From the NCBI RefSeq assembly GCF_050632745.1, contig NZ_JBODSD010000001.1:1612001-1676000 (forward strand): 64,000 nucleotides of DNA, given 5' to 3'. Shown piece after piece: positions 26,523 to 34,646 of this stretch. This stretch comes from Mumia sp050632745. Lineage in GTDB: Bacteria > Actinomycetota > Actinomycetes > Propionibacteriales > Nocardioidaceae. Both the position numbers and the translations under genes were made by a program. Numbering within the stretch: position 1 is the first letter of the stretch; each line of letters begins with the position of its first letter. The notes below the pieces were generated by a model. That model did no database searches. It was given only the letters and a program-made list of their open reading frames with translations, and was not told the DNA's origin.

Positions 26523-26582
26523 CGTTGTGAAGGGTTCCGGTCGGTTTCTGGGCTGGCGAACCGACCGCAACCCTTCACAACG
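26523..26582. repeat. Long near-perfect inverted repeat between convergent genes
   Basis: Bases 26523-26546 pair with 26559-26582: 24 positions with one C-C mismatch (26537/26568), around a 12-nt loop. It lies between the stops of two convergent genes and runs through the stop codon of the minus-strand gene. It may be a bidirectional terminator, but the symmetry is longer than needed and there are no T runs, so a dispersed palindromic (REP-like) element is an alternative. I see no second copy in this window. Confidence 0.8.
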
Positions 26583-27492
26583 CGGACGAGCGGCCGGGCG
26601 ATGAGGGGCGGGCGGGGCGCTCGAAGGCCTGCAGGACGCCGCCGATCACGAAGCCGACGGCGCCGGCGAACGTCCCCCAGTTGACCAGCCCGATGTTGAC
26701 GACCGTGGACGTCGCCGGCCGGACGAACGCCGCGACTCCGGCCAGGAAGAACAGGACCGATCCGAGCTGGTTGACGGCCACGACCCACCAACCCAGGTCG
26801 TGGGCACGCACGCCGAGCTTCCCGTGGCACACCTCGAGGAAGGCGAGGTGGCCCGAGACGAGGAAGCAGACGCAGCCGATGATGTCGGGCAGCCACACCC
26901 AGCCGTCGGACTGCCGTGCGGTCAGGTTCTGCGCGAAGGCGCCGACCAGCGAGACCGCGAAGAACAGCGTGCCCACGAACAGGACGGTCGCGCTCATCCA
27001 GCCGATGTCGCGGGGCTTGAGCGCCCACCACCGCCATCCGGTCGAGCTGAGCGAACCGTGCTCGTCGATCTCGGTCGGGGCGTTGATCGCCTGCACCACG
27101 GAGACGTACCCGCCGAGGCTGAAGAAGAACCCGCCCACCAGGTAGACGACGTCGGCCGTCCTCGGTCCGCCGGCGCCGACCTGGGCGACGACGGCGCCCG
27201 CGGCGAACAGCGACCCGCCCAGCACGAACGAGATCGCGGCGACGAGGTTGAGCCGCCCCAGGCGGCGTGCCGTGGCCGGCTCGGCCGCGATGACCCCTGC
27301 GGGCGTGCCGTCAGCGGTGTGGAGGGCGACCCAGCCGCGCCGTCGCGCCGTGCGGGACTCCCAGCGTGCGACCGTCCCGTCGCGCAGGTCCCAGCTGACG
27401 AGAGTCGTGAACCAGCCGGAACGCTCGACGTGCCGGAGGACCCAACGTCCGGGACGTCGGATCGTGGTGCCTGCCTCGCGCTCGTGCGACAC
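26575..27492 (-). CDS. Six-helix membrane protein with N-terminal soluble domain, function unknown
   Basis: The 305-residue protein begins with about 85 soluble residues (many Trp and Arg, for example RRPGRWVLRHVERSGWFTTL) and then has six hydrophobic segments between about 85 and 290. I do not recognise the family. There is no catalytic motif, and the tail is short and Ser/Pro rich. GTG 27492 is preceded by TAGAGT with a 6-nt gap and has no Shine-Dalgarno sequence, so leaderless expression is likely. The stop codon lies inside the inverted repeat shared with the convergent gene. Confidence 0.78.
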   Translation of the reverse strand: MSHEREAGTTIRRPGRWVLRHVERSGWFTTLVSWDLRDGTVARWESRTARRRGWVALHTADGTPAGVIAAEPATARRLGRLNLVAAISFVLGGSLFAAGAVVAQVGAGGPRTADVVYLVGGFFFSLGGYVSVVQAINAPTEIDEHGSLSSTGWRWWALKPRDIGWMSATVLFVGTLFFAVSLVGAFAQNLTARQSDGWVWLPDIIGCVCFLVSGHLAFLEVCHGKLGVRAHDLGWWVVAVNQLGSVLFFLAGVAAFVRPATSTVVNIGLVNWGTFAGAVGFVIGGVLQAFERPARPSSPGRSSAL

Positions 27493-27498
27493 GCGCGG

Positions 27499-27504
27499 AC
27501 TCTA
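27499..27504 (-). promoter_or_regulatory. -10-like box TAGAGT, 6 nt before a start codon
   Basis: TAGAGT on the minus strand, then CCGCGC, then GTG 27492. It fits a leaderless promoter of the six-helix membrane protein gene. Confidence 0.5.
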
Positions 27505-27570
27505 GCAGCGGCAGGTCCACTCCGCCCGGTACGCGGCGGTCGGTACGCGGCGGTCGCTCGGCGCGGTCGC

Positions 27571-28059
27571 TCAGCGGCGCGCGATCGCCGCGACGGTGGC
27601 GCGCGTCAGCGCCACGAGGTCGGCCGGCCCGAGGCCCACGTCGAAGCCGCGGCGACCACCGGAGACGTAGACGGTCTCCCAGGCCTCCGCGCTGGCGTCG
27701 ACGACCGTCGGCAGAGCGCGCTTCTGGCCGAGCGGAGAGATGCCCCCGACGACGTAGCCCGTGGTCCGCTCCGCCTGGGCGGGATCGGCCATCACGGCCT
27801 TCTTGGCGCCGACGGCCTTCGCCAGCGCCTTGAGGTCGAGCTGCGCGTCGACCGGGACCACGCCGACGACGAGCGCCCCGTCGCAGTCGGCGAGCAGCGT
27901 CTTGAAGACCTGCTCGGCCGTGACCCCCAGGGCCTCGGCCGCCTCGAGCCCGTACGAGGCAGCGCGCGGGTCGTGGTCGTACGGGTGGGCGGACCAGCGC
28001 ACACCCGACGTCTCCAGGACGCGGGTCGCCGGGGTGCCCGTGGACTGCTTCTTGGCCAT
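27571..28059 (-). CDS. ybaK: YbaK/EbsC family Cys-tRNA(Pro) deacylase
   Basis: Trans-editing enzyme that hydrolyses mischarged Cys-tRNA(Pro) and protects proline codons. The 162-residue length is standard. Family blocks include YDHDPRAASYGLEAAEALG, VFKTLLADCDGALVVGVVP, the conserved KKAVMAD, and GYVVGGISPLGQKRALPTVVD split across the centre. The ATG lies 1 nt after the stop of the upstream Lon-N-domain gene, so the two form an operon. Whether it is ybaK proper or a related INS-like deacylase cannot be settled by eye. Confidence 0.92.
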   Translation of the reverse strand: MAKKQSTGTPATRVLETSGVRWSAHPYDHDPRAASYGLEAAEALGVTAEQVFKTLLADCDGALVVGVVPVDAQLDLKALAKAVGAKKAVMADPAQAERTTGYVVGGISPLGQKRALPTVVDASAEAWETVYVSGGRRGFDVGLGPADLVALTRATVAAIARR

Positions 28060-28060
28060 G

Positions 28061-28723
28061 TCAGTTAGGAGACCAGGCGGTGCGTGCGACGTCGACGGCG
28101 GGGAGGCTCGGGACCGCGCGCATGGCGCCGATCTCGGTGATCATCAGGTGGTGGTAGCGGCGCAGCCGCTCGGCCGCGTCGTCGGCCTCGAGGAGGTCCT
28201 GCCGGTCGGGGAGGGTGAGGACGGCGCTCGAGGCCAGCAGGTAGGACAGGTCGACCGGGTCGCCGGGGAGGTCGTCGACGCTCGCGTCCAGCCGGAACCG
28301 GTTGAGCTCGGTCCGGTAGGCGTCGAACACCGCGTGCGCCCGGTCCGCAGCCGCGGTCGCGCCCTCGCCGACCGGCTCGTCCAGGTCCTCGACATGGCCC
28401 CACATGAAGCTCTCGCCGGTGACGCCCGCGTCGAGGCGGATCCGACCGATGGCGTCCACGGTGACGTCGTACCGCCCGTCGTCGTAGCCCGTGACCTCGG
28501 TCAGCGCGACCTCGACGCCGACCCGGTGGATCGACTGGACGCCGCTCGCGCCGACCTCGTAGCCCTCGCGGATCGAGACGATGCCGAACCGGCGCTCCTC
28601 CTCGGGGAGGCCGAGCAGGTAGGCGACGAGCTCGCGGTAGCGATCCTCGAAGACGTGCAGCGAGACCGTCTGTCCCGGGAGGACGACGCTTCCGAGGGGG
28701 AAGAGCGGGATCGCGCGTGCCAC
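28061..28723 (-). CDS. Lon N-terminal (LON substrate-binding) domain protein
   Basis: The 220-residue protein is a stand-alone Lon N-terminal domain without ATPase or protease parts. It starts MARAIPLFPLGSVVLPGQTV and contains HVFEDRYRELV, FGIVSIREGYEVG and the IHRVG strand. It then becomes helical through LSYLLASSAVLTLPDRQDLLE. Such proteins are common in Actinobacteria and have no established function; protein quality control is often guessed. GTG 28723 has TAGGCT 6 nt upstream and no Shine-Dalgarno sequence. It heads an operon with ybaK and is divergent from hisD. Confidence 0.85.
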   Translation of the reverse strand: MARAIPLFPLGSVVLPGQTVSLHVFEDRYRELVAYLLGLPEEERRFGIVSIREGYEVGASGVQSIHRVGVEVALTEVTGYDDGRYDVTVDAIGRIRLDAGVTGESFMWGHVEDLDEPVGEGATAAADRAHAVFDAYRTELNRFRLDASVDDLPGDPVDLSYLLASSAVLTLPDRQDLLEADDAAERLRRYHHLMITEIGAMRAVPSLPAVDVARTAWSPN

Positions 28724-28729
28724 GCCGCC

Positions 28730-28735
28730 AGCCTA
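28730..28735 (-). promoter_or_regulatory. -10-like box TAGGCT, 6 nt before a start codon
   Basis: TAGGCT, then GGCGGC, then GTG 28723 on the minus strand. It forms a divergent pair with the hisD box at 28778 in a 66-nt gap. Confidence 0.5.
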
Positions 28736-28777
28736 ACCGCGGAGCGGGCAGCGACGGGGAAGACGCGTCCTCCTCCG

Positions 28778-28783
28778 TAGACT
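28778..28783 (+). promoter_or_regulatory. -10-like box TAGACT, 6 nt before hisD
   Basis: TAGACT, then TGGCAC, then ATG 28790. It fits a leaderless his-operon promoter; the gap has no room for a leader-peptide attenuator. Confidence 0.55.
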
Positions 28784-28789
28784 TGGCAC

Positions 28790-30115
28790 ATGATCCGTCG
28801 CACCGACCTGCGGGAGACCCCCGCGGGGACGACTCCCGCGCAGTACCGCGCGCTGCTCCCGCGCGCGCCGTTCGACGTCGAGGCGGCCGTGGAGGTCGTC
28901 CGTCCGATCGTCGAGGGCGTGCGACACCGGGGTGTGGAGGCGGTGCTCGAGGCGACGGAGCGCTTCGACCAGGTGAAGCGCGACACGATCGCCGTGCCGG
29001 CAGAGGAGATCGCCGCCGCCCTGACGACGCTGGCGCCGGAGGTCCGCGAGGCGCTCGAGGAGTCCATCGCCCGGCTCCGCGCGACGTGCGAGGCGGAGCT
29101 CGAGCGCGACGTGGTCACCGAGGTGGCACCGGGCGCGCGTGTCGAGCGCCGGATCGTGCCGGTCGGACGCGTCGGCCTCTACGTGCCCGGCGGCCTCGCG
29201 CCGCTGGTGTCGAGCGTGATCATGAACACCGTCCCGGCCCAGGTCGCGGGCGTCGGCTCGCTGGCCCTGGCGACGCCGCCGCAGCGCGAGTTCGGGGGCG
29301 CGCCGCACCCGACGGTCCTGGCGGCGTGCGCGCTGCTCGGCGTCGAGGAGGTGTACGCCGTGGGCGGGGCCCAGGCGATCGCGATGTTCGCCTACGGCGC
29401 AGGTCCGTGTGAGCCGGTCGACCTGGTCACCGGGCCGGGCAACATCTACGTCGTCGCGGCGAAGCGGCTGGTCCAGAGCGTGACCGGCATCGACTCCGAG
29501 GCGGGGCCGACCGAGATCGCGATCCTGGCCGACGACACCGCCACGCCGTCGTTCGTGGCCGCGGACCTCATCAGCCAGGCGGAGCACGACCCTCTCGCCG
29601 CCGCGGTGCTGGTCACCCCGAGCACGGCCCTCGCCGACGCCGTCGACGCGGAGCTCGCCCGCCAGGTGCCGGCCGCCAAGCACGCCGAGCGGATCGAGAC
29701 GGCGCTGGTCTCCCCGCAGTCCGCGACCGTCCTGGTCCGCGACGTGGCCCAGGGGCTCGACGTCGTGAACGCCTACGCCGCGGAGCACCTCGAGATCCAG
29801 ACCGCCGACGCGGACGCGGTCGCCGCCGGGGTCGAGAACGCCGGTGCGGTGTTCGTGGGCAGCTGGTCGCCGGTCTCGCTCGGCGACTATGCGGCCGGGT
29901 CCAACCACGTGCTGCCGACGGCGGGCTGCGCCTGCCACTCGTCCGGCCTCTCGGTGCGCTCGTTCTGCAAGAGCATGCAGGTCGTGTCGTACGCCGAGCC
30001 GGCCCTGCGCGAGATCGGCCCGAAGGTCGTGGTCCTCGCCGAGGCCGAGGACCTGCCCTCGCACGGCGCGGCGGTCTCGATCCGCCTCGACGCCCCCGAG
30101 GGGAGCGCGTCGTGA
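28790..30115 (+). CDS. hisD: HisD, histidinol dehydrogenase
   Basis: Zn-dependent enzyme making the last two oxidations from histidinol to histidine with NAD. The 441-residue length is typical. Family blocks include VGLYVPGGLAPLVSSVIMN, YAVGGAQAIAMFAYG, DLVTGPGNIYV and AKRLV. SEAGPTEIAI and LISQAEHDPLAAAVLVT (Zn ligands Gln and His) follow, with AEHLEI and GSNHVLPTAGCACHSSGLSV near the end. It is first in the his operon and its stop overlaps the hisC start by 4 bp. Confidence 0.97.
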   Translation: MIRRTDLRETPAGTTPAQYRALLPRAPFDVEAAVEVVRPIVEGVRHRGVEAVLEATERFDQVKRDTIAVPAEEIAAALTTLAPEVREALEESIARLRATCEAELERDVVTEVAPGARVERRIVPVGRVGLYVPGGLAPLVSSVIMNTVPAQVAGVGSLALATPPQREFGGAPHPTVLAACALLGVEEVYAVGGAQAIAMFAYGAGPCEPVDLVTGPGNIYVVAAKRLVQSVTGIDSEAGPTEIAILADDTATPSFVAADLISQAEHDPLAAAVLVTPSTALADAVDAELARQVPAAKHAERIETALVSPQSATVLVRDVAQGLDVVNAYAAEHLEIQTADADAVAAGVENAGAVFVGSWSPVSLGDYAAGSNHVLPTAGCACHSSGLSVRSFCKSMQVVSYAEPALREIGPKVVVLAEAEDLPSHGAAVSIRLDAPEGSAS

Positions 30116-31227
30116 CCGTTCCCGAGTGGCTGCCGATCCGCGACGACCTGCGCCCGTACGAGCCCTACGGCGCGCCGCAGCTCGACGTGCCGGTGCAGCT
30201 GAACGTCAACGAGAACCCGTACGGTCCCTCGAAGGCGACCGCCGACGACATCGCCGAGTCGCTGCGCGTGGTGGCGACCGACCTCAACCGCTACCCGGAC
30301 CGCGAGGCGTGGGCGCTGCGGACGGCGCTCGCGTCGTACCTCGGGCACGGGCTCGGTCCCGAGGCCGTCTGGGCGGCCAACGGGTCCAACGAGGTCATGC
30401 AGCAGATCCTCCAGGCCTTCGGCGGCCCGGGACGCACGGCGGCGTCGTTCACCCCGACGTACTCGATGTATCCCGAGTACGCCCGCAACACCCACACCCG
30501 CTGGGTCACCGGGCGCCGTGCCGAGGACTTCACGTTCGACGTCGACGCGGCGCTGGCGCTGATCGCGGCGGAGCAGCCGGACGTGGTCCTGCTCGCCTCG
30601 CCCAACAACCCGACGGGGGAGTCGCTGACCCTCGACGCGGTACGCGCGATCTGCGAGGCCGCGCCGGGGATCGTGGTGCTCGACGAGGCGTACGCGGAGT
30701 TCCGCAGGCCGGACACGCCGACCGCGCTGTCGGTGCTCGGCGACTACCCGCGCCTGATCGTCACGCGCACCATGAGCAAGGCGTTCGCGTTCGCCGGCGG
30801 CCGCCTGGGCTACCTCGCGGCCGATCCCGCGATCGTGGACGCGCTGCGGATCGTCCGCCTCCCGTACCACCTCTCGGCGGTGACCCAGACCGTCGCGCTG
30901 GCGGCGTTGCGGCACGCCGACGAGATGCTCGCCCGGGTCGCCGACCTGCGCGAGACCCGCGACGAGACCGCGCGGTGGCTCCACGAGCAGGGCTTCGACG
31001 TGGTCGACTCCGACGCCAACTTCGTCCTGTTCGGGACCTTCGAGGACCGGCACGCGGTGTGGCAGGGCATCCTCGACCACGGCGTGCTGATCCGCGAGAC
31101 CGGACCCGACGGCTGGCTGCGCGTGAGCGTCGGCACGCCGGAGGAGATGGCCGCGTTCCGCGACGCGCTCGTCGCGACCCTCGAGACCCTCCCGACCCGT
31201 CAGGCTGCGACCCAGGAGAAGGCATGA
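30112..31227 (+). CDS. hisC: HisC, histidinol-phosphate aminotransferase
   Basis: PLP-dependent class II aminotransferase converting imidazole-acetol phosphate to histidinol phosphate. The 371-residue protein has QLNVNENPYGPS near the N-terminus, ANGSNEVMQQIL, and LLASPNNPTGESL. VVLDEAYAEF and the PLP lysine block TMSKAFAFAGGRLGYL follow. The GTG overlaps hisD and the stop overlaps hisB, each by 4 bp. It could also act on phenylalanine precursors, as some HisC enzymes do, but context favours histidine. Confidence 0.96.
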   Translation: MTVPEWLPIRDDLRPYEPYGAPQLDVPVQLNVNENPYGPSKATADDIAESLRVVATDLNRYPDREAWALRTALASYLGHGLGPEAVWAANGSNEVMQQILQAFGGPGRTAASFTPTYSMYPEYARNTHTRWVTGRRAEDFTFDVDAALALIAAEQPDVVLLASPNNPTGESLTLDAVRAICEAAPGIVVLDEAYAEFRRPDTPTALSVLGDYPRLIVTRTMSKAFAFAGGRLGYLAADPAIVDALRIVRLPYHLSAVTQTVALAALRHADEMLARVADLRETRDETARWLHEQGFDVVDSDANFVLFGTFEDRHAVWQGILDHGVLIRETGPDGWLRVSVGTPEEMAAFRDALVATLETLPTRQAATQEKA

Positions 31228-31844
31228 CCACGATCGAGACCACCGGTCCGCGACGCGCCCGCGTCGAGCGCAAGACCTCGGAGTCGCACGTCGTGGTCGA
31301 GGTCGACCTCGACGGCACCGGGACGCACGACATCGCGACGGGCGTCGGCTTCTACGACCACATGCTGACCGCGCTGTCGCGCCACTCGCTGATCGACCTC
31401 ACCGTGCGGTCCGAGGGCGACCTCCACATCGACGCGCACCACACCGTCGAGGACACCGCCATCTGCATCGGCGAGGCGATCCGCGCCGCGCTCGGCGACA
31501 AGGCGGGCATCCGCCGGTACGGCGACGCGCTCGTGCCGCTCGACGAGGCCCTCGCGCAAGCCGTGGTCGACGTGTCGGGGCGGCCGTACTTCGTCCACGC
31601 CGGTGAGCCCGAGTCGCAGGTGACGGTCGTGATCGGCGGCCAGTACAGCGGCTCGCTCACCCAGCACGTCCTCGAGTCGCTCGCGCACCACGCGGGGCTG
31701 ACCATGCACGTCCGTCTCGTCTCCGGCCGCGACCCGCACCACATCGCGGAGGCGCAGTTCAAGGCGGTCGCGCGTGCGCTGCGCCAGGCGGTCGAGATCG
31801 ACCCGCGGGAGACCGGCGTGCCGAGCACCAAGGGGGCGTTGTGA
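31224..31844 (+). CDS. hisB: HisB, imidazoleglycerol-phosphate dehydratase
   Basis: Mn-dependent dehydratase of the histidine pathway. ATG 31224 overlaps the hisC stop and gives 206 residues, the monofunctional size without the phosphatase domain found in enterobacteria. The metal-binding repeats DLHIDAHHTVEDTAI and LRQAVEID preceded by HHIAEAQFKAVARA are clear. GVGFYDHMLTALSRH marks the first half. Confidence 0.97.
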   Translation: MTTIETTGPRRARVERKTSESHVVVEVDLDGTGTHDIATGVGFYDHMLTALSRHSLIDLTVRSEGDLHIDAHHTVEDTAICIGEAIRAALGDKAGIRRYGDALVPLDEALAQAVVDVSGRPYFVHAGEPESQVTVVIGGQYSGSLTQHVLESLAHHAGLTMHVRLVSGRDPHHIAEAQFKAVARALRQAVEIDPRETGVPSTKGAL

Positions 31845-31869
31845 GCGCGCGAGCACAGAGGGTAGAGCG

Positions 31870-32505
31870 ATGACGGCGGACGTCGCGGTCCTCGACTACG
31901 GGTCGGGCAACCTGCGCTCGGCCGTGCGGGCGCTCGAACGCGCCGGCGCCGACGTGACGCTGACGGCGGACTTCGACACCGCGCTCGGCGCCCGGGGGCT
32001 CGTGGTGCCAGGCGTCGGAGCGTACGCCGCCTGCATGCGCGGGCTGAGGTCCGTGCGCGGCGAACAGGTCATCGGGCGGCGGCTCGCGGGAGGCCGGCCG
32101 GTCCTCGGGATCTGCGTGGGGATGCAGATCCTGTTCGAGACCGGGATCGAGCACGGCGTCACGACCGACGGGTGCGGCGAGTGGCCGGGCACCGTCGAGC
32201 GGATCGACGCCGACATCGTGCCGCACATGGGCTGGAACACGGTCGACGCCCCGGAGGGGACGACGCTCTTCGACGGGATCGCCGACGAGCGGTTCTACTT
32301 CGTGCACTCCTACGGCGTACGCCGCTGGGAGCTCGAGCAGCCCAACCCGGCGATGCCGGCGCGGGTCACCTGGACGTCGTACGGCGGGGACCGCTTCGTC
32401 GCGGCGGCGGAGAACGGCCCGCTCTCGGCCACGCAGTTCCACCCCGAGAAGTCCGGCGACGCCGGCGCCGCGCTGCTGCGCAACTGGGTCACGTCCCTGT
32501 CCTGA
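31870..32505 (+). CDS. hisH: HisH, glutamine amidotransferase subunit of IGP synthase
   Basis: Supplies ammonia from glutamine to HisF. ATG 31870 gives 211 residues. The class I amidotransferase triad is present: Cys82 in VLGICVGMQILFE, and His and Glu in SATQFHPEKSGDAG. YGSGNLRSA and VPGVGAYAACM are also typical. It starts 25 nt after hisB. hisF is not adjacent but lies 2.1 kb downstream, after the molybdopterin oxidoreductase gene and hisA. Confidence 0.96.
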   Translation: MTADVAVLDYGSGNLRSAVRALERAGADVTLTADFDTALGARGLVVPGVGAYAACMRGLRSVRGEQVIGRRLAGGRPVLGICVGMQILFETGIEHGVTTDGCGEWPGTVERIDADIVPHMGWNTVDAPEGTTLFDGIADERFYFVHSYGVRRWELEQPNPAMPARVTWTSYGGDRFVAAAENGPLSATQFHPEKSGDAGAALLRNWVTSLS

Positions 32506-32583
32506 GCCCCGCGCGTGCGCCCAGAGTGGCGCGCGGTTGTGATCGGGGTGCGCGAAACCCTGCCCGGCGGTGCCGCGCGTCCC

Positions 32584-32589
32584 TAGCGT
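32584..32589 (+). promoter_or_regulatory. -10-like box TAGCGT, 7 nt before a start codon
   Basis: TAGCGT, then CGCGGGC, then ATG 32597. It suggests that the oxidoreductase gene has its own leaderless promoter rather than relying on the his operon. Confidence 0.45.
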
Positions 32590-32596
32590 CGCGGGC

Positions 32597-33835
32597 ATGT
32601 CGCCCGACTCGCCGTCCTCGTACGCCCGCCGCGACGTCCTCCGGCTCGGTGCCGGGGCCGCCGCCGCCCTGGTCGCCGCCCGCGCCGTCGGCGGCTCACC
32701 CGCCGCGGCCGTCACCGCACCGTCGGCGCCGGCCACCGCCGTACCGTCCGGACCGATCCTCAAGCCGCTCCCGACCGAGTGGTTCACGCCGTTCGGCACG
32801 AACGCGGAGATGCGTTGGGACTCGGTCGACCCGCGCCGCTACCTGACCGCACCGGAGCGGCTGTTCGTCCGCAACCACACGAGCACGCCGGTCATCGACG
32901 CCGCGACGTGGGAGCTGCGGATCCACGGCGACGGCCTGGCCGACCCGCGGACGGCCGAGCGCGCCCACGTGCTGACCTACCGCGACCTCCTGCGGCTCCC
33001 GGCACGCACCGCCACCACGGTGCTCGAGTGCACCGGCAACGGACGCAGCTTCTTCGCCACCCAGCAGGGGACGCCGGCCAGCGGGACGGCGTGGCAGCTC
33101 GGGGCGGTGGGGACGGTGCGGTGGACCGGCGTGCCGCTCTCGCTGGTGCTGCGGCGGCTCGGACTGCGCCGCGACGCCGTCGACGTCCAGGCCACGGGGC
33201 TCGACGCGCCGTACGTGAGCGGGGGAGTCGACTACGGAGCCGTCCGGCGCCCGTTCCCGGTCGCGAAGGCGGTCGACGACGCGCTGCTCGTGTACGCGAT
33301 GAACGGGCGTCCGCTGCTGCCCGACCACGGATTCCCGGTACGGCTCCTGCTGCCCGGCTGGATCGGCATCGCGAGCATCAAGTGGCTCGGCGAGCTCGAG
33401 GTGTCCCGGTCCACGCTCACCTCGCCCTGGAACACCAAGTGGTACCGGATGACGGGGCCTGCGTATCCCGCCGACGCGCCGCCGCTGACGGTGACGCCGG
33501 TGAAGTCGGCGTTCGAGCTCGCGCGGGGCGCGGAGATCCCTGCGGGCCGGCGTACCGTCCTCACCGGACGCTCGTGGTCGGGCGCGGCGCCGGTCCGGCG
33601 GGTCGAGGTCAGCACCGACGGCGGCGAGACGTGGGGCGCGGCTCGGCTGGGCCGCCGCCGGGGCGAGGGCTGGACGCAGTGGTCGTACCCGTGGCGTCCT
33701 CGCGGGTCCGGCGAGCACGTCCTGCTCGCCCGGGCGACCGACGCTGCCGGCCGCACCCAGCCGGACGAGGTGCCCTTCAACGACGGCGGCTACTTCTTCT
33801 CCGCCGTCGTCCGGCACCCGGTCGCGGTCGCCTGA
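32597..33835 (+). CDS. Tat-exported sulfite oxidase-family molybdopterin oxidoreductase
   Basis: The 412-residue protein starts with a twin-arginine signal (YARRDVLRLGAGAAAALVAA, Arg11-Arg12), so it is folded with cofactor before export. The oxidoreductase molybdopterin-binding domain covers about 80-260, with the molybdenum-ligand Cys145 in TTVLECTGNGRSFF. The C-terminal Mo-co dimerisation domain follows, with TGRSWSGAAPVRRVEVSTDGGETW. There is no visible haem or extra redox domain, so an unknown partner must carry the electrons. Substrate is unknown; sulfite or protein methionine sulfoxide are possibilities. It sits between hisH and hisA with no pathway link and its own promoter-like box. 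Confidence 0.9.
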   Translation: MSPDSPSSYARRDVLRLGAGAAAALVAARAVGGSPAAAVTAPSAPATAVPSGPILKPLPTEWFTPFGTNAEMRWDSVDPRRYLTAPERLFVRNHTSTPVIDAATWELRIHGDGLADPRTAERAHVLTYRDLLRLPARTATTVLECTGNGRSFFATQQGTPASGTAWQLGAVGTVRWTGVPLSLVLRRLGLRRDAVDVQATGLDAPYVSGGVDYGAVRRPFPVAKAVDDALLVYAMNGRPLLPDHGFPVRLLLPGWIGIASIKWLGELEVSRSTLTSPWNTKWYRMTGPAYPADAPPLTVTPVKSAFELARGAEIPAGRRTVLTGRSWSGAAPVRRVEVSTDGGETWGAARLGRRRGEGWTQWSYPWRPRGSGEHVLLARATDAAGRTQPDEVPFNDGGYFFSAVVRHPVAVA

Positions 33836-33886
33836 GCCCGGCCGTCCCGAGTCCTGGCCTCCGGCACCTCCGTCCGACCCGGTCAG

Positions 33887-33892
33887 TACGAT
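33887..33892 (+). promoter_or_regulatory. -10-like box TACGAT, 7 nt before hisA
   Basis: TACGAT, then CGAGGAC, then GTG 33900. It could restart transcription for hisA-hisF after the inserted oxidoreductase gene. Confidence 0.5.
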
Positions 33893-33899
33893 CGAGGAC

Positions 33900-34646
33900 G
33901 TGACCACGCTCGAGCTCCTCCCCGCCGTCGACGTCATCGAGGGACAGGCCGTCCAGCTCGTCCAGGGGGTGGCCGGCTCCGAGAAGACCTTCGGCGACGC
34001 CGTCTCGGCCGCGCTGCGCTGGCAGGAGGGTGGCTCGGAGTGGCTGCACCTCGTGGACCTCGACGCCGCGTTCGGGCGCGGCTCCAACGCCGAGCTCCTC
34101 GCGCAGATCGTCGACGCGGTGGACATGAAGGTCGAGATGTCGGGCGGCATCCGTGACGACGCCTCGCTCGACCGCGCGATGGCGACCGGCTGCCGCCGCG
34201 TCAACATCGGCACCGCCGCCCTCGAGAACCCCGACTGGTGCGCCAAGGCCATCGCGACGTACGGCGACCGGGTGGCCGTGGGCCTCGACGTCCGCGGCCG
34301 CACCCTCGCCGCGCGCGGGTGGACCCGCGAGGGCGGTGACCTGTACGAGGTGCTGGCACGGCTCGACTCCGAGGGATGCGCGCGCTACGTCGTCACCGAC
34401 GTCAACAAGGACGGCATGCTGCAGGGCCCCAACCTCCAGCTGCTGCGCGACGTCTGCGCCGCCACGGATCGTCCGGTCGTCGCCTCCGGCGGCGTGACGA
34501 CCCTCGACGACCTGCGCGCGATCGCCGGCCTCGTCGACGAGGGCGTCGAGGGCGCGATCATCGGCACCGCGCTGTACGCCGGCAACTTCACGCTCCCCGA
34601 GGCGCTCGCGGCCGTCTCCGACGCAGCCCAGGACAGCGCGAAGTGA
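33900..34646 (+). CDS. priA: HisA/PriA, phosphoribosyl isomerase
   Basis: TIM-barrel isomerase of 248 residues that converts ProFAR to PRFAR in histidine synthesis. LLPAVDVIEGQAVQLVQG, VEMSGGIRDDASLDRAMATG and VVASGGVTTLDDLRAI are the phosphate-binding and catalytic loops, with the catalytic Asp residues in AVDV and VTDVNKDGM. In Actinobacteria this protein is the bifunctional PriA, which also performs the TrpF step. No trpF lies among the trp genes here, which supports PriA. The stop overlaps hisF by 4 bp. Confidence 0.93.
   Translation: MTTLELLPAVDVIEGQAVQLVQGVAGSEKTFGDAVSAALRWQEGGSEWLHLVDLDAAFGRGSNAELLAQIVDAVDMKVEMSGGIRDDASLDRAMATGCRRVNIGTAALENPDWCAKAIATYGDRVAVGLDVRGRTLAARGWTREGGDLYEVLARLDSEGCARYVVTDVNKDGMLQGPNLQLLRDVCAATDRPVVASGGVTTLDDLRAIAGLVDEGVEGAIIGTALYAGNFTLPEALAAVSDAAQDSAK

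Noticed and set aside
28736..28789. Leader-peptide attenuator for the his operon
   Set aside because: The gap to hisD is only 66 nt, contains no run of His codons, and the -10-like box lies 6 nt before the start.
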